DNA of 64,000 nucleotides from Rhizobium sp. SEMIA4064 (GTDB lineage Bacteria; Pseudomonadota; Alphaproteobacteria; Rhizobiales; Rhizobiaceae), in contig NZ_PYJN01000005.1 in NCBI RefSeq assembly GCF_003025035.1, forward strand, positions 124,001 through 188,000, written 5' to 3'. The notes under the pieces are model-generated. The model worked only from the letters and a program-made list of their open reading frames with translations. It searched no databases and was not told the DNA's origin. The first letter of the stretch is position 1. Each line of letters begins with the position of its first letter. Of the stretch, positions 9,501 through 17,466 are shown piece after piece. Both the position numbers and the translations under genes were made by a program.

Positions 9501-9830
9501 TCATTTCGGCGGCAGGCCTTCAACGAAATTCAGCGCGGCCAAAAGCAGTCGCTTGCGTAGCATGTCGTTGCCATAGGCTTCCGGCCCGGCGCGCACCCAT
9601 CCCTGCATTTCGCGGCCGCCTGACAACATGGGTTTGATATCACGCTGCTCCAGCGCCCAGGCATCATTGCCCTTGCCGAGGCGGATCAGCATGCCGTCGT
9701 CGCGGGCGCCGCAAAGCAAGTTGCCGTTGAGCAGAAGGGCCCAACCCCCGAACATCGTTTTTTCGCTGAGGCCCGGCCGTTGCCCGATTTCTTCTTTCAG
9801 CAATTCCTCAAGACCTGCGTCGCGTGCCAT
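9501..9830 (-). CDS. TfoX/Sxy N-terminal-domain protein
   Basis: 109 aa, a stand-alone TfoX N-terminal domain (KTMFGGWALLLNGNLLCGA, then LIRLGKGND). The family name comes from competence regulators, but single-domain versions are common in proteobacteria and have no known role. It lies inside the putative ergothioneine operon, 18 bp after the DUF917 gene and 74 bp before the urocanase-like gene, all on the minus strand. RBS GGGAGAAG precedes ATG 9830. Whether it functions in the pathway or is a passenger is unknown. Confidence 0.85.
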   Translation of the reverse strand: MARDAGLEELLKEEIGQRPGLSEKTMFGGWALLLNGNLLCGARDDGMLIRLGKGNDAWALEQRDIKPMLSGGREMQGWVRAGPEAYGNDMLRKRLLLAALNFVEGLPPK

Positions 9831-9848
9831 TGTCTTCTCCCGGTGCTG

Positions 9849-10949
9849 TCAGCCTTTCTTGCCGGCCAGAGCGTATTTCGCGATCTCTATCCCCATGGCT
9901 TTTTCGACAGAGGGATAGACGGTCGGATCGAGCACGCTGGCAGACAGCGGAATGATATCCATCGGCACATGCAGGATGAAGACGTGCATGCCTTCGCGCA
10001 AGTGACCGACGCTTAAGGGCTCGCCTTCCGGCGACAGCGTGGTGATGACGGAGGGGAAGGTCGCAAGGCGCTTGCCGCCGGCATCTTCGACCGCCATGTA
10101 TTCGTTCATCACATGCATGACCACGGCCTTCTCGCCGCTGCCGACCGTGACGGTGCCGATATCGAAGGCTTCCTTCGTGTAGACGACATCCTTCCTGGTG
10201 ATCGTGCCTTCGGCCAGGATATGGCCGCCGGTGGTCTTGCAGATCGCGTCTATGACGGCGCTGCCGCCCTTCTTCTCTGCCTCGATGATCGCTTCGCCGA
10301 GCGAAAGCGCCATGGAGATGCCGCCCAGCGCCGCATGCGTGCGGACATAGGAGGCGCGCAGCGGGTTGCGGCAGGAGGCGATGAAACCGCCGGACTGGTC
10401 GGAGGCCGCGCGCAGGATCGGCGAAATCTTCGCCGTCGCGCCCTTCACGACCAGCTCGATATAGCGGTTCTCGGCGCGGTTGCCGCCGACCGCGGTCTGG
10501 ATCATCTGCTCGGGCGAACCCGCCATGCCGATCGAGCCCATGTCGCCCGTCGGATGGGCGCGGATGTCGCCGACCGCGTCCACGACCTTCGTTCCGAGGA
10601 TGGCCGATGGCAGCCAGCCGTTCAGCGTCGAGGACTTACCATTCTGGCCGATGATCAGGCCGGAAAGCTTTTCGCCAAGCTCGTCCTGCAGCAGTTGCAC
10701 GGCTTTCACGTAATCGATGCCCTGCATTTCCCAGGCGGTCGTGGAGGCAGGCGCGCCAATGGCGGCGGCCGTTGCGATCCAGTCGTTGTCGTCGAGCTCG
10801 TCGATCGACACCAGCTCCGGCTTGCCGACGTTGACGGCCGCATAGCCGAGCATGCGGCCGTGATCGGCCCAGCCGCCGCCGCCGGCAGCGTAAACGGAGC
10901 CACCCTTGACGGCCGCTTCCACATCCTTGGCAACGAGTACGCGTCCCAT
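9849..10949 (-). CDS. DUF917 (S-methyl-thiohydantoin desulfurase family) protein, probable thiohydantoin-propionate desulfhydrase
   Basis: 366 aa, complete DUF917 protein. The N-terminal domain contains AAGGGGWADHGRMLGY and GAPASTTAWEMQG; the C-terminal domain contains GTVTVGSGEKAVVMHVMNEY. Members of this family remove sulfur from thiohydantoins, and one is the desulfhydrase step of bacterial ergothioneine degradation (as I recall from the Burkholderia pathway). The expected reaction here is thiohydantoin-5-propionate to hydantoin-5-propionate plus sulfide. It starts three bases after the carbamoylase stop, so the two are translated together. A sulfur-removing enzyme would have no place in ordinary histidine breakdown, which is the strongest contextual clue. 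Confidence 0.82.
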   Translation of the reverse strand: MGRVLVAKDVEAAVKGGSVYAAGGGGWADHGRMLGYAAVNVGKPELVSIDELDDNDWIATAAAIGAPASTTAWEMQGIDYVKAVQLLQDELGEKLSGLIIGQNGKSSTLNGWLPSAILGTKVVDAVGDIRAHPTGDMGSIGMAGSPEQMIQTAVGGNRAENRYIELVVKGATAKISPILRAASDQSGGFIASCRNPLRASYVRTHAALGGISMALSLGEAIIEAEKKGGSAVIDAICKTTGGHILAEGTITRKDVVYTKEAFDIGTVTVGSGEKAVVMHVMNEYMAVEDAGGKRLATFPSVITTLSPEGEPLSVGHLREGMHVFILHVPMDIIPLSASVLDPTVYPSVEKAMGIEIAKYALAGKKG

Positions 10950-10952
10950 TGG

Positions 10953-12227
10953 CTACTCCCGGTTTTGCTTGAGGTTCCTGTCCATGTCGCGCACCGCTTC
11001 GAACAGAACGGCCGCGCCCATGGCGATGTCATCATTCTCGGCCCATTCCTCGGCGCAATGGCTTCGGCCTTCCTTGCAGGGCACGAAGATCATCGCTGCC
11101 GGTGCGACCTTGGCGATCCACGCCGTGTCGTGGCCGGCGCCGGAGGCCATGCGGCGATGCTTAGCACCGACCGTGTCGCAGGCGCGCTCCAGCGTTTCCA
11201 GCAGAACCGGAGCGCCCGGCGTCGGGAAATTATCGGAGACACGGACCGGCGACTTGATGGTCACTCCGTAAGCTTCCGCTATCCGTTGCACTGCAGCGTC
11301 GATCCAGGCCAGGAACTCTTCCATGTCGCTGCGGATTTCGGCGCGGCCGTCGATCAGCAGCACCACCTTGGACGGCACGACATTGGCGGCATTCGGCTCG
11401 ATGCGGAATTCGCCCACGGTGGCGGCGAAATGGCCCGGCGTCTTCGCCTGCTCGGCCGCTCGGCTCCGGATATCGAGCACGAGCTGCGAGGCGGCCACCA
11501 GCGCATCCGCGCGGCGGTCCATCGGCGTTGTGCCGGCATGGTCGGCGCGGCCTTCCACGGTGATCTCGATGCGCGTGATGCCGGCGATCGCGGTGACGAT
11601 GCCGATATCCTTGTTCTCTGCCTCCAGCACCGGTCCCTGCTCGATATGCAGTTCCAGGAAGCCTGCGAGATCCGGGCGCTTCTGGGCGAGCAGCACCGAC
11701 GGGTCGCCGCCGACCTCTGCAATGCCCTGCGAAAGCGTGCGGTCACCGCTCACGCGGGAAAGCCACGCCTCGGGGATCTGCCCGGTCATGCCGCGGCTGC
11801 CGATGCAGGATACGCCGAAGATGCTGACCTCTTCGGCCAGGAAATCGACGATCTCCAGATCATGATCCAGCTCGATATCGCGATCTTTAAGGGAGCGCGC
11901 AACTTCGAGCGCAGCAATGGTGCCGGCAATGCCGTCGAAGCGGCCGCCATCGGGTACGGTGTCGGAATGCGATCCGACGAGGATCGTGCCGAGACCGGAT
12001 TTTGCGCCCGCGCGCCGGCCGATCAGATTGCCGGCGGCATCGATGCGCGTCGTGAGCCCCGCCGCCTTCATGCGCGCCTCAATGTAAGTGCGACCTTTCA
12101 GAAACAGCGGCGAGAAGGCGCGGCGTGTCCAGGGGTGATCGGGTTCCGTGATGCCAGCCAGCGCCTCGATATCCTCGGCGATGCGATCGGCGTTGACAGG
12201 CAGGTTGTGGCGTTTTGGTTGGTTCAT
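10953..12227 (-). CDS. M20-family N-carbamoyl-L-amino acid hydrolase, probable N-carbamoylglutamate amidohydrolase
   Basis: 424 aa. Metal ligands of the M20/allantoate amidohydrolase-carbamoylase family are present: GSHSDTVPDGGRFDG (His87, Asp89 and the bridging Asp), the acidic pair in FLAEEVSIFG, and ELHIEQGP. Family enzymes split N-carbamoyl amino acids or ureidoglycine-type substrates. In this operon the inferred substrate is N-carbamoyl-L-glutamate, giving glutamate, CO2 and ammonia. Its start codon overlaps the hydantoinase stop by one base (TGATG), a strong sign of coupling. Alternative: allantoate amidohydrolase, but no other purine genes are nearby. Confidence 0.85.
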   Translation of the reverse strand: MNQPKRHNLPVNADRIAEDIEALAGITEPDHPWTRRAFSPLFLKGRTYIEARMKAAGLTTRIDAAGNLIGRRAGAKSGLGTILVGSHSDTVPDGGRFDGIAGTIAALEVARSLKDRDIELDHDLEIVDFLAEEVSIFGVSCIGSRGMTGQIPEAWLSRVSGDRTLSQGIAEVGGDPSVLLAQKRPDLAGFLELHIEQGPVLEAENKDIGIVTAIAGITRIEITVEGRADHAGTTPMDRRADALVAASQLVLDIRSRAAEQAKTPGHFAATVGEFRIEPNAANVVPSKVVLLIDGRAEIRSDMEEFLAWIDAAVQRIAEAYGVTIKSPVRVSDNFPTPGAPVLLETLERACDTVGAKHRRMASGAGHDTAWIAKVAPAAMIFVPCKEGRSHCAEEWAENDDIAMGAAVLFEAVRDMDRNLKQNRE

Positions 12228-13609
12228 CAGGCAGTCTCTCCGGCGATAATCTGGCGAGGAAGCGGGTGGACAAATCTGCCGCTGCCCGGCTCGGCCAATA
12301 CTTTGTTTCCGTCAGTAATCTGCTTGCCCCTAAGATAGGTGGCGGATACCGTCCAAGGCAGGCGGATGCCGTTATAGGGGCTCCAGCCGACGACATTGTT
12401 GCCGCTCGAAGCAGCATCGTAGACGGTTTCGCGCGGTTCCAGCACCACGATATCGGCATCCTTGCCAGGGGTTAGCGCCCCCTTGATATGGTCGAGGCGG
12501 AAGTGCCTTGCGGGATTTTCCGCCATCAGCTTCGCCGCCCAGGTGAGCGGCACGCCGCGCTCCAGCGCGCCCTTGACGAAGAGCGGCACCATGACTTCGA
12601 GGCCCGGAACACCCGATGCGTTTGCCAGCATGTCCGGATTGGTCTTGCGGTTTTCCGACCAACTGACATGGTCGGTCGAGACAAGCCAGACATTGCCTTC
12701 CGCCACCTTGCGCCACAGCGTCTCCACTTCGGCACGCGGGCGGATCGGCGGATTGATCTTTGCCTTGCCGCCAAGGCGCTTCACGTCGTTTTCCTCGTCC
12801 AGCGTCAGGTAGTGAATGCAGCACTCCACCGTCGCCTCGAAGCCGTCGCGGCGGTAGGCGCGGGCAATATCGTAGCCGCGGCCGAGCGAGCAATGCACCA
12901 CATGCGCCGGGCAGCCGGTGTCCGCGCCCGTCTCGAAGATCGTATGCATGGCAAGCAGTTCGGTGATCGGCGGTCGTGACAGGCCGTGTGCGCGATAGTC
13001 GCTGATACCGCTCGCCTTCACCTGCTCCATATAGGTGCGGACGGCTTCATCATCCTCATTGTGCACACCGGCCGTCAGCCCCGTCGGTGCGATCGCCGCG
13101 AAGCAGGCGTCGAGCAGGGCCGGCGGAATGCGCGGGAAGCGCTTCGGGTCCGTGCCGAATGTGGAGAATTTGAAGGCGGCGACGCCGGCCTCGACCATTT
13201 CGCGGATGCGTGCAGGCCCTTCCTCCGGGTCGACCGTGCCGTAAAGCGCAAAGTCTACGCGGGCTTGCGGCGCGGCACGATCGATCTTCTTTTTCACCGC
13301 CGCTGCCGAGCAGACCAGATTGCCCTCGTCATAGGGCATGTCGACTATGGTGGTAACGCCGCCGGCGGCTGCCGAGCGCGTCGACCAGATGAAATCCTCC
13401 TGGTCTTTCTGGGAGAGCGAATGGACCTGCGCATCGATCGCGCCGGGCAGGATCATTGCTTTGCCGAGCAGATGCCGTTCGCGCGCTGCGGGTGGGGTGC
13501 CGATGCCGATCTCTGCGATCTTGCCATCGCGCACGGCAACATAACCCTCTTCCACGATGCGTTCGGGAAGAACCACGGTGCCCTGCAGAACGAGATCGAA
13601 ATCAGCCAT
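12227..13609 (-). CDS. Hydantoinase/dihydroorotase-like amidohydrolase, probable hydantoin-5-propionate hydrolase
   Basis: 460 aa cyclic amidohydrolase. Metal-site residues in order: PGAIDAQVHS, carboxylated-Lys candidate in AAFKFSTFG, His in GVHNED, His in HVVHCSLG, Asp in STDHVSW. The first HxH motif is QVH, a variant I associate with some bacterial dihydroorotase-like proteins. The C-terminal GALTPGKDADIVVL is standard for the family. Predicted to open hydantoin-5-propionate to N-carbamoylglutamate. It lies 26 bp after the ammonia-lyase-like gene and overlaps the carbamoylase by one base. Allantoinase or dihydropyrimidinase activity remains possible. Confidence 0.83.
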   Translation of the reverse strand: MADFDLVLQGTVVLPERIVEEGYVAVRDGKIAEIGIGTPPAARERHLLGKAMILPGAIDAQVHSLSQKDQEDFIWSTRSAAAGGVTTIVDMPYDEGNLVCSAAAVKKKIDRAAPQARVDFALYGTVDPEEGPARIREMVEAGVAAFKFSTFGTDPKRFPRIPPALLDACFAAIAPTGLTAGVHNEDDEAVRTYMEQVKASGISDYRAHGLSRPPITELLAMHTIFETGADTGCPAHVVHCSLGRGYDIARAYRRDGFEATVECCIHYLTLDEENDVKRLGGKAKINPPIRPRAEVETLWRKVAEGNVWLVSTDHVSWSENRKTNPDMLANASGVPGLEVMVPLFVKGALERGVPLTWAAKLMAENPARHFRLDHIKGALTPGKDADIVVLEPRETVYDAASSGNNVVGWSPYNGIRLPWTVSATYLRGKQITDGNKVLAEPGSGRFVHPLPRQIIAGETA

Positions 13610-13635
13610 ATCCAGTCTCCCCGTTCACCGGTTGA

Positions 13636-15219
13636 TCAGATCGCGACAGTGTCGTGATAGAGCCGCTCTTCCACTCGCTCCAGCGAGCCGAGGGCGAAGA
13701 AGTCATCATAGGCGAGGATCGGCGCATGGGCGATCATCTCGGACACGAAGGCTTCTGAGGCCAGTTCCTCTTCGATCGCTTCAACTTCGGCCGATAACGG
13801 TCGGTCGACGACATAGAAGTCCGCATGTTTGCGCACGACGTCGTAGAGCATGCGCGCCACACCTTCCGGCGTGTCGCCGAGAATGTCGATCGCCTGCGCC
13901 GAGAGCAGGGCTTCCAGTGCCGCAAGACGCTTCAGCGCCCGCATCTGCCGCTCGAAACGTTCGATCACCAGCGGCAAGAAGGCGGCTTCATCCTCCATGC
14001 CGGCGGCAACCACCAGTGACTGCGCCGAGACCGGATTGGACATGGACAGCACCCGCGAAAAGATCTCGCCGGCAAGCTTGATGATCGGGCCGAAGCCGGT
14101 GGCGATCTTGCCTTCGGGCACCAGATTGACCGGCAGGCCGCGCCGTTGGCCATTGCCGAGCAGGACGCAACGATTGAAGGCATTGCGCGCCGCATGCGCC
14201 ATGCAGATGACCGCAGCCTCGAGCAAGATGGTCACGTCGAGTGGCAGGGAACCACCCGATGTCATGACGCGACCGTCGACGATGACGGGATTGTCGTCGG
14301 AGCGGCCCGTCGCCGCCAGGATCTTATGACCGGCGGCCAGAAGATTTTCGATCACCGCGCCGAAGACCTGGCCGATCATGCGTAAGCTTAAGGGGTCCTG
14401 CACATGTGTCGCGACGGGCCATGGCCATTCGTCGGAGGCTTTGCAAAGCCATGCACCGATCAGGGCTTCGCGCGCCGTGCCGACGTGTCGTACCGCGTGC
14501 CAGGGATCACGCGAGGCACCGAGCGCGCCGGCCGCCATCATGCCGGTCGCGAGCAATACGCGGATCGAGGAGGCGGCATTGCGGGTCGTTTCGGCGGCCG
14601 CCGCGAAACTGACGGCGTTGACGCTGAGCGACGCCAGGCTGTCGCGCGGCAGCATCCTCACCGGCTTGATGCCTGCCGCGGCAAAGGCATCCGCCGCCTG
14701 CATGCGCCGGCCGTGATAGACCGCTTCGCCGACCCCGGTCAGCACCGCGCCGATCTGCCCCATCAGGCCAATATCGGCGCAGCCGATCGAGCCGGTGCGG
14801 CGGACGACGGGAATGACATCCGCATGCAGAAGCTGGAGATAGGCGTCGATCAGTTCCGGCGAGCAGCCGACCCGGCCGGTAAGCGCGGTATTGACCCGGA
14901 TCGCCATGGCATTGCGCACGACGGACAAGGAAAAGGGTGCCCCGGTGCCGAAATGATGGGCGCGTACCAGGCCAAGATTGAAGGTGTCGAGGTCTTCCGG
15001 CGACCACTCCACATCCTTCATCGCTCCAACGCCGGTGGTCGAGCCATAGACGGGCATGCCGGATTCGATCGTGCTTTCGAGAACTTCGCGCGCCGCGCGC
15101 ACGCGCACCAGGCCGCTTTCCGATGCCGAGGGGATCACGACGCCAGCGCCGATCCGCACCAGATCGCTGAACCCCAGGGGTTGCCCGGTGAGTTCGATGC
15201 CGGCCTTCTGACGCTCCAT
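13636..15219 (-). CDS. Aromatic ammonia-lyase-fold protein without MIO tripeptide, probable ergothionase
   Basis: 527 aa, HAL/PAL family (PVYGSTTGVGAMKD, VVRRTGSIGC, RSDDNPVIVDGR). The tripeptide that cyclises to the MIO cofactor in histidine and phenylalanine ammonia-lyases (Ala-Ser-Gly after GS[VI]G) is replaced by Cys147-Ala148-Asp149. Without MIO it should not act on an ordinary amine. Ergothionase, which expels trimethylamine from ergothioneine, belongs to this fold and does not need MIO. It is the first gene of the operon and would give thiourocanate for the urocanase homologue. ATG 15219 is preceded by AAAGGAG; a longer in-frame start at 15318 is unlikely. Confidence 0.82.
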   Translation of the reverse strand: MERQKAGIELTGQPLGFSDLVRIGAGVVIPSASESGLVRVRAAREVLESTIESGMPVYGSTTGVGAMKDVEWSPEDLDTFNLGLVRAHHFGTGAPFSLSVVRNAMAIRVNTALTGRVGCSPELIDAYLQLLHADVIPVVRRTGSIGCADIGLMGQIGAVLTGVGEAVYHGRRMQAADAFAAAGIKPVRMLPRDSLASLSVNAVSFAAAAETTRNAASSIRVLLATGMMAAGALGASRDPWHAVRHVGTAREALIGAWLCKASDEWPWPVATHVQDPLSLRMIGQVFGAVIENLLAAGHKILAATGRSDDNPVIVDGRVMTSGGSLPLDVTILLEAAVICMAHAARNAFNRCVLLGNGQRRGLPVNLVPEGKIATGFGPIIKLAGEIFSRVLSMSNPVSAQSLVVAAGMEDEAAFLPLVIERFERQMRALKRLAALEALLSAQAIDILGDTPEGVARMLYDVVRKHADFYVVDRPLSAEVEAIEEELASEAFVSEMIAHAPILAYDDFFALGSLERVEERLYHDTVAI

Positions 15220-15266
15220 CTTTGCGGTTCTCCTTTCCCGTGAGGTTATGCGAGCATAATTGATAA

Positions 15267-15278
15267 TGGGATATCCCA
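15267..15278. promoter_or_regulatory. Perfect 12-bp palindrome upstream of the putative ergothioneine operon
   Basis: TGGGATATCCCA, a perfect dyad, lies 48 bp upstream of the ammonia-lyase-like gene in the divergent region shared with a cupin gene. It is a candidate operator. No regulator is encoded inside the operon, so the binding protein is unknown. Confidence 0.4.
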
Positions 15279-15423
15279 AATGTCGAACACCTGCCATACC
15301 GCGCGAGCAGAAGTACATGCAAAGCAGGCTGCTGCATCACCCTGCAATGCGGCAGGATTGACGAATGGACGTCGCCGCCGTTTCTATGCCGAACGATCCG
15401 CTCAATCTCGGAAAAGCGCGGCG

Positions 15424-15756
15424 ATGAAGATTCCTGAACTACCTTTTACAGTAACGAATTGGGATGAGATTTCGCCGACCAAGCATACAGGCGAAAGCGG
15501 CTATGCGCTCTGGCGGACATTGAATATCGGCGACATCCGTGTTCGAATTGTTGAATATACGCCCGGCTATGTGGCCGATCATTGGTGCGATCGAGGCCAC
15601 ATTATCTACGTGCTCGAAGGCGAATTGATCTCCGAGTTGAAGGATGGGCGGGTATCGATCCTCACGCAGGGGATGAGCTATCAAGTGTCCGATTTCGGCG
15701 ACGCCGCGCACCGGTCATCGACGAAGACAGGCGTTAAGTTGTTCATCGTCGACTGA
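15424..15756 (+). CDS. DHCW-motif cupin-fold protein
   Basis: 110 aa small cupin. The signature YVADHWCDRGHIIYVLEGEL lies at about residues 41-60, with the His residues likely to bind metal, and the second half ends in SYQVSDFGDAAHRSST. Proteins of this family have no established function. It is divergent from the putative ergothioneine operon across about 200 bp containing a palindrome, so shared control is possible. ATG 15424 has a weak upstream ribosome-binding site. It is convergent with ubiB, with a hairpin between them at 15800-15819. Confidence 0.8.
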   Translation: MKIPELPFTVTNWDEISPTKHTGESGYALWRTLNIGDIRVRIVEYTPGYVADHWCDRGHIIYVLEGELISELKDGRVSILTQGMSYQVSDFGDAAHRSSTKTGVKLFIVD

Positions 15757-15799
15757 AATCGCCCAAGGGGCTACCGCGACATAGCGCATACGAGTGCCC

Positions 15800-15819
15800 T
15801 GGCCGCAACGGCGCGGCCA
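15800..15819. terminator. Hairpin between convergent cupin and ubiB genes
   Basis: TGGCCGC-AACGGC-GCGGCCA gives a 7-bp perfect stem with a 6-nt loop. There is no clear U-tract, so it is a possible bidirectional stop structure rather than a classical terminator. Confidence 0.4.
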
Positions 15820-15829
15820 CGGGAGCAGG

Positions 15830-17404
15830 TCAGCTCAAAAGCCATGCAATATAAATCAGCACGAGCGCGATGATCCAAAGCGCCAGGCGTCCGGAACGGC
15901 TGTGCTTCGCCTCGGCCTTGCCGATCGCCTCCGCCGTCTGCGGATCGAAGCGCAGACCGTTTTCGCTCATGGCGAGGAGTTCGTGGTGGAATTTCTCGGT
16001 CTTGGCCGCGATTTCGGGGACGGCTTCGGCAAGTTTCACGGCCGCTTTCAAACCGTCCTTCAGGTCGGTTACGATACGCTTGGGTCCGAGATTGGTGCGA
16101 ATCCAGTCGCCGACGACGGGTTCCGACGCCTTCCACATGTTGAAGCGCGGATTGAGCATGCGCGACACGCCCTCGACCACGACCATGGTCTTCTGCAGCA
16201 TCACCAGTTCCGGCCGCGTCTCCATATCGAAAAGCTCGGTCACTTCGAAGAGCAGTGTCAGCAGTTTGCCCATGGAGATCGTTTCGGCCGGCTGGCCGTG
16301 GATCGGTTCGCCGATGGCGCGGATCGCCTGCGCGAAACTCTCTGTGTTGTGATGCGCCGGCACGTAGCCGGCCTCGAAATGCACCTCGGCGACACGGACA
16401 TAGTCGCGGGTGATGAAGCCATAGAGAATTTCGGCCAGGAAGCGGCGTTCCTTTTTGCCGAGGCGCCCGACGATGCCCATGTCGACGGCGACGATCTCCC
16501 CTTCGGCATCGACGAAGAGATTGCCGGGATGCATGTCGGCGTGGAAGAAGCCGTCGCGTAGCGTATGTCGCAGGAAGGACTGGATCAGCGTGTCGGCGAG
16601 CAGGTTGAGATCGTGGCCGGCGGCCTTCAGCCCCTCGACATCGGACATCTTGACGCCGTCGATCCACTCCATGGTGATGACGTCGCGGCCGGTGCGTTCC
16701 CAATCGACCTTGGGGACGCGGAAGCCTGGATCTTTCTCGGTGTTTTCGGCGATCTCGGAAAGAGCCGCCGCCTCGAGCCGCAGATCCATCTCGACCTTGG
16801 TCGTCTGCTCCAGTGTCCGCGTCACTTCAACAGGCCGCAAGCGGCGGCTCGACGGCATGAAGCGTTCCTGCAGACCGGCAACAAGATACATCGCCTTGAT
16901 ATCGTTGACGAAGCGCTGGCGGACGCCCGGCCGGACGACCTTGACGGCAACGCGCTTGCGGCCTTGCGCGGTCTGCACTTCCGCTGGATGCACCTGCGCA
17001 ATCGACGCGGCGGCAATCGGTTCGTCAAAGCTTACGTAGAGATCGTCGAGCGGGCGACCGAGCGAACCCTCGATTGCAGCCTTTGCCGCCGCATTCGGAA
17101 AGAAAGCCATGCGGTCCTGCAATTGCGAAAGGTCGTTGGCCATGTCGACGCCGACGACATCGGGTCGCGTCGCCAGGAACTGGCCGATCTTCACATAGGA
17201 AGGTCCGAGACGCTCGACCGCCTTGGCCAAACGATCGCTGCGCGCCTGGGTCTTGGCACGCTTGCGGGCAAAAATGCTGACGAAGGATTTCGCAAGGCTG
17301 ACGGAGGGCGGCAGTCCCTCGGACGGAAGCGCGATGACCACGCCTTCGCGCACCATCACCCAGCCGACCCTGATGAGGCCGAAATATGCGGTGAAAGCAC
17401 TCAT
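15830..17404 (-). CDS. ubiB: UbiB, ubiquinone-biosynthesis atypical kinase/ATPase
   Basis: 524 aa. The UbiB signature KxGQ is seen in SYVKIGQFLATRPDVV. The ABC1-kinase core has the Lys in VAVKVVRPGV, TMEWIDGVKMSD, the catalytic-loop-like GFFHADMHPGN and the metal-binding VAVDMGIVGRLG. Two C-terminal hydrophobic segments are expected; the last (LWIIALVLIYIAWLLS) is clear. It supports coenzyme Q synthesis at the inner membrane. It lies downstream of ubiE on the same strand with about 60 bp between, probably one operon. In many relatives coaBC comes next; here it is displaced. Confidence 0.95.
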   Translation of the reverse strand: MSAFTAYFGLIRVGWVMVREGVVIALPSEGLPPSVSLAKSFVSIFARKRAKTQARSDRLAKAVERLGPSYVKIGQFLATRPDVVGVDMANDLSQLQDRMAFFPNAAAKAAIEGSLGRPLDDLYVSFDEPIAAASIAQVHPAEVQTAQGRKRVAVKVVRPGVRQRFVNDIKAMYLVAGLQERFMPSSRRLRPVEVTRTLEQTTKVEMDLRLEAAALSEIAENTEKDPGFRVPKVDWERTGRDVITMEWIDGVKMSDVEGLKAAGHDLNLLADTLIQSFLRHTLRDGFFHADMHPGNLFVDAEGEIVAVDMGIVGRLGKKERRFLAEILYGFITRDYVRVAEVHFEAGYVPAHHNTESFAQAIRAIGEPIHGQPAETISMGKLLTLLFEVTELFDMETRPELVMLQKTMVVVEGVSRMLNPRFNMWKASEPVVGDWIRTNLGPKRIVTDLKDGLKAAVKLAEAVPEIAAKTEKFHHELLAMSENGLRFDPQTAEAIGKAEAKHSRSGRLALWIIALVLIYIAWLLS

Positions 17405-17466
17405 CGGGTCTCAATGTCTCGCTGGATGCCAGCCGAAAACCGCGTCACATTTTTCGGTATCATGCG

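Noticed and set aside
10113..12338. Very long open frame on the plus strand opposite the carbamoylase and DUF917 genes
   Set aside because: Arg/Asp/His-rich translation without any family motif; it mirrors strongly supported minus-strand genes in high-GC DNA.
7765..15219. Ordinary histidine-utilisation (hut) operon
   Set aside because: hutI, hutG/hutF and hutC are absent, the lyase lacks the MIO tripeptide, the urocanase motifs are altered, and a DUF917 desulfurase is present.
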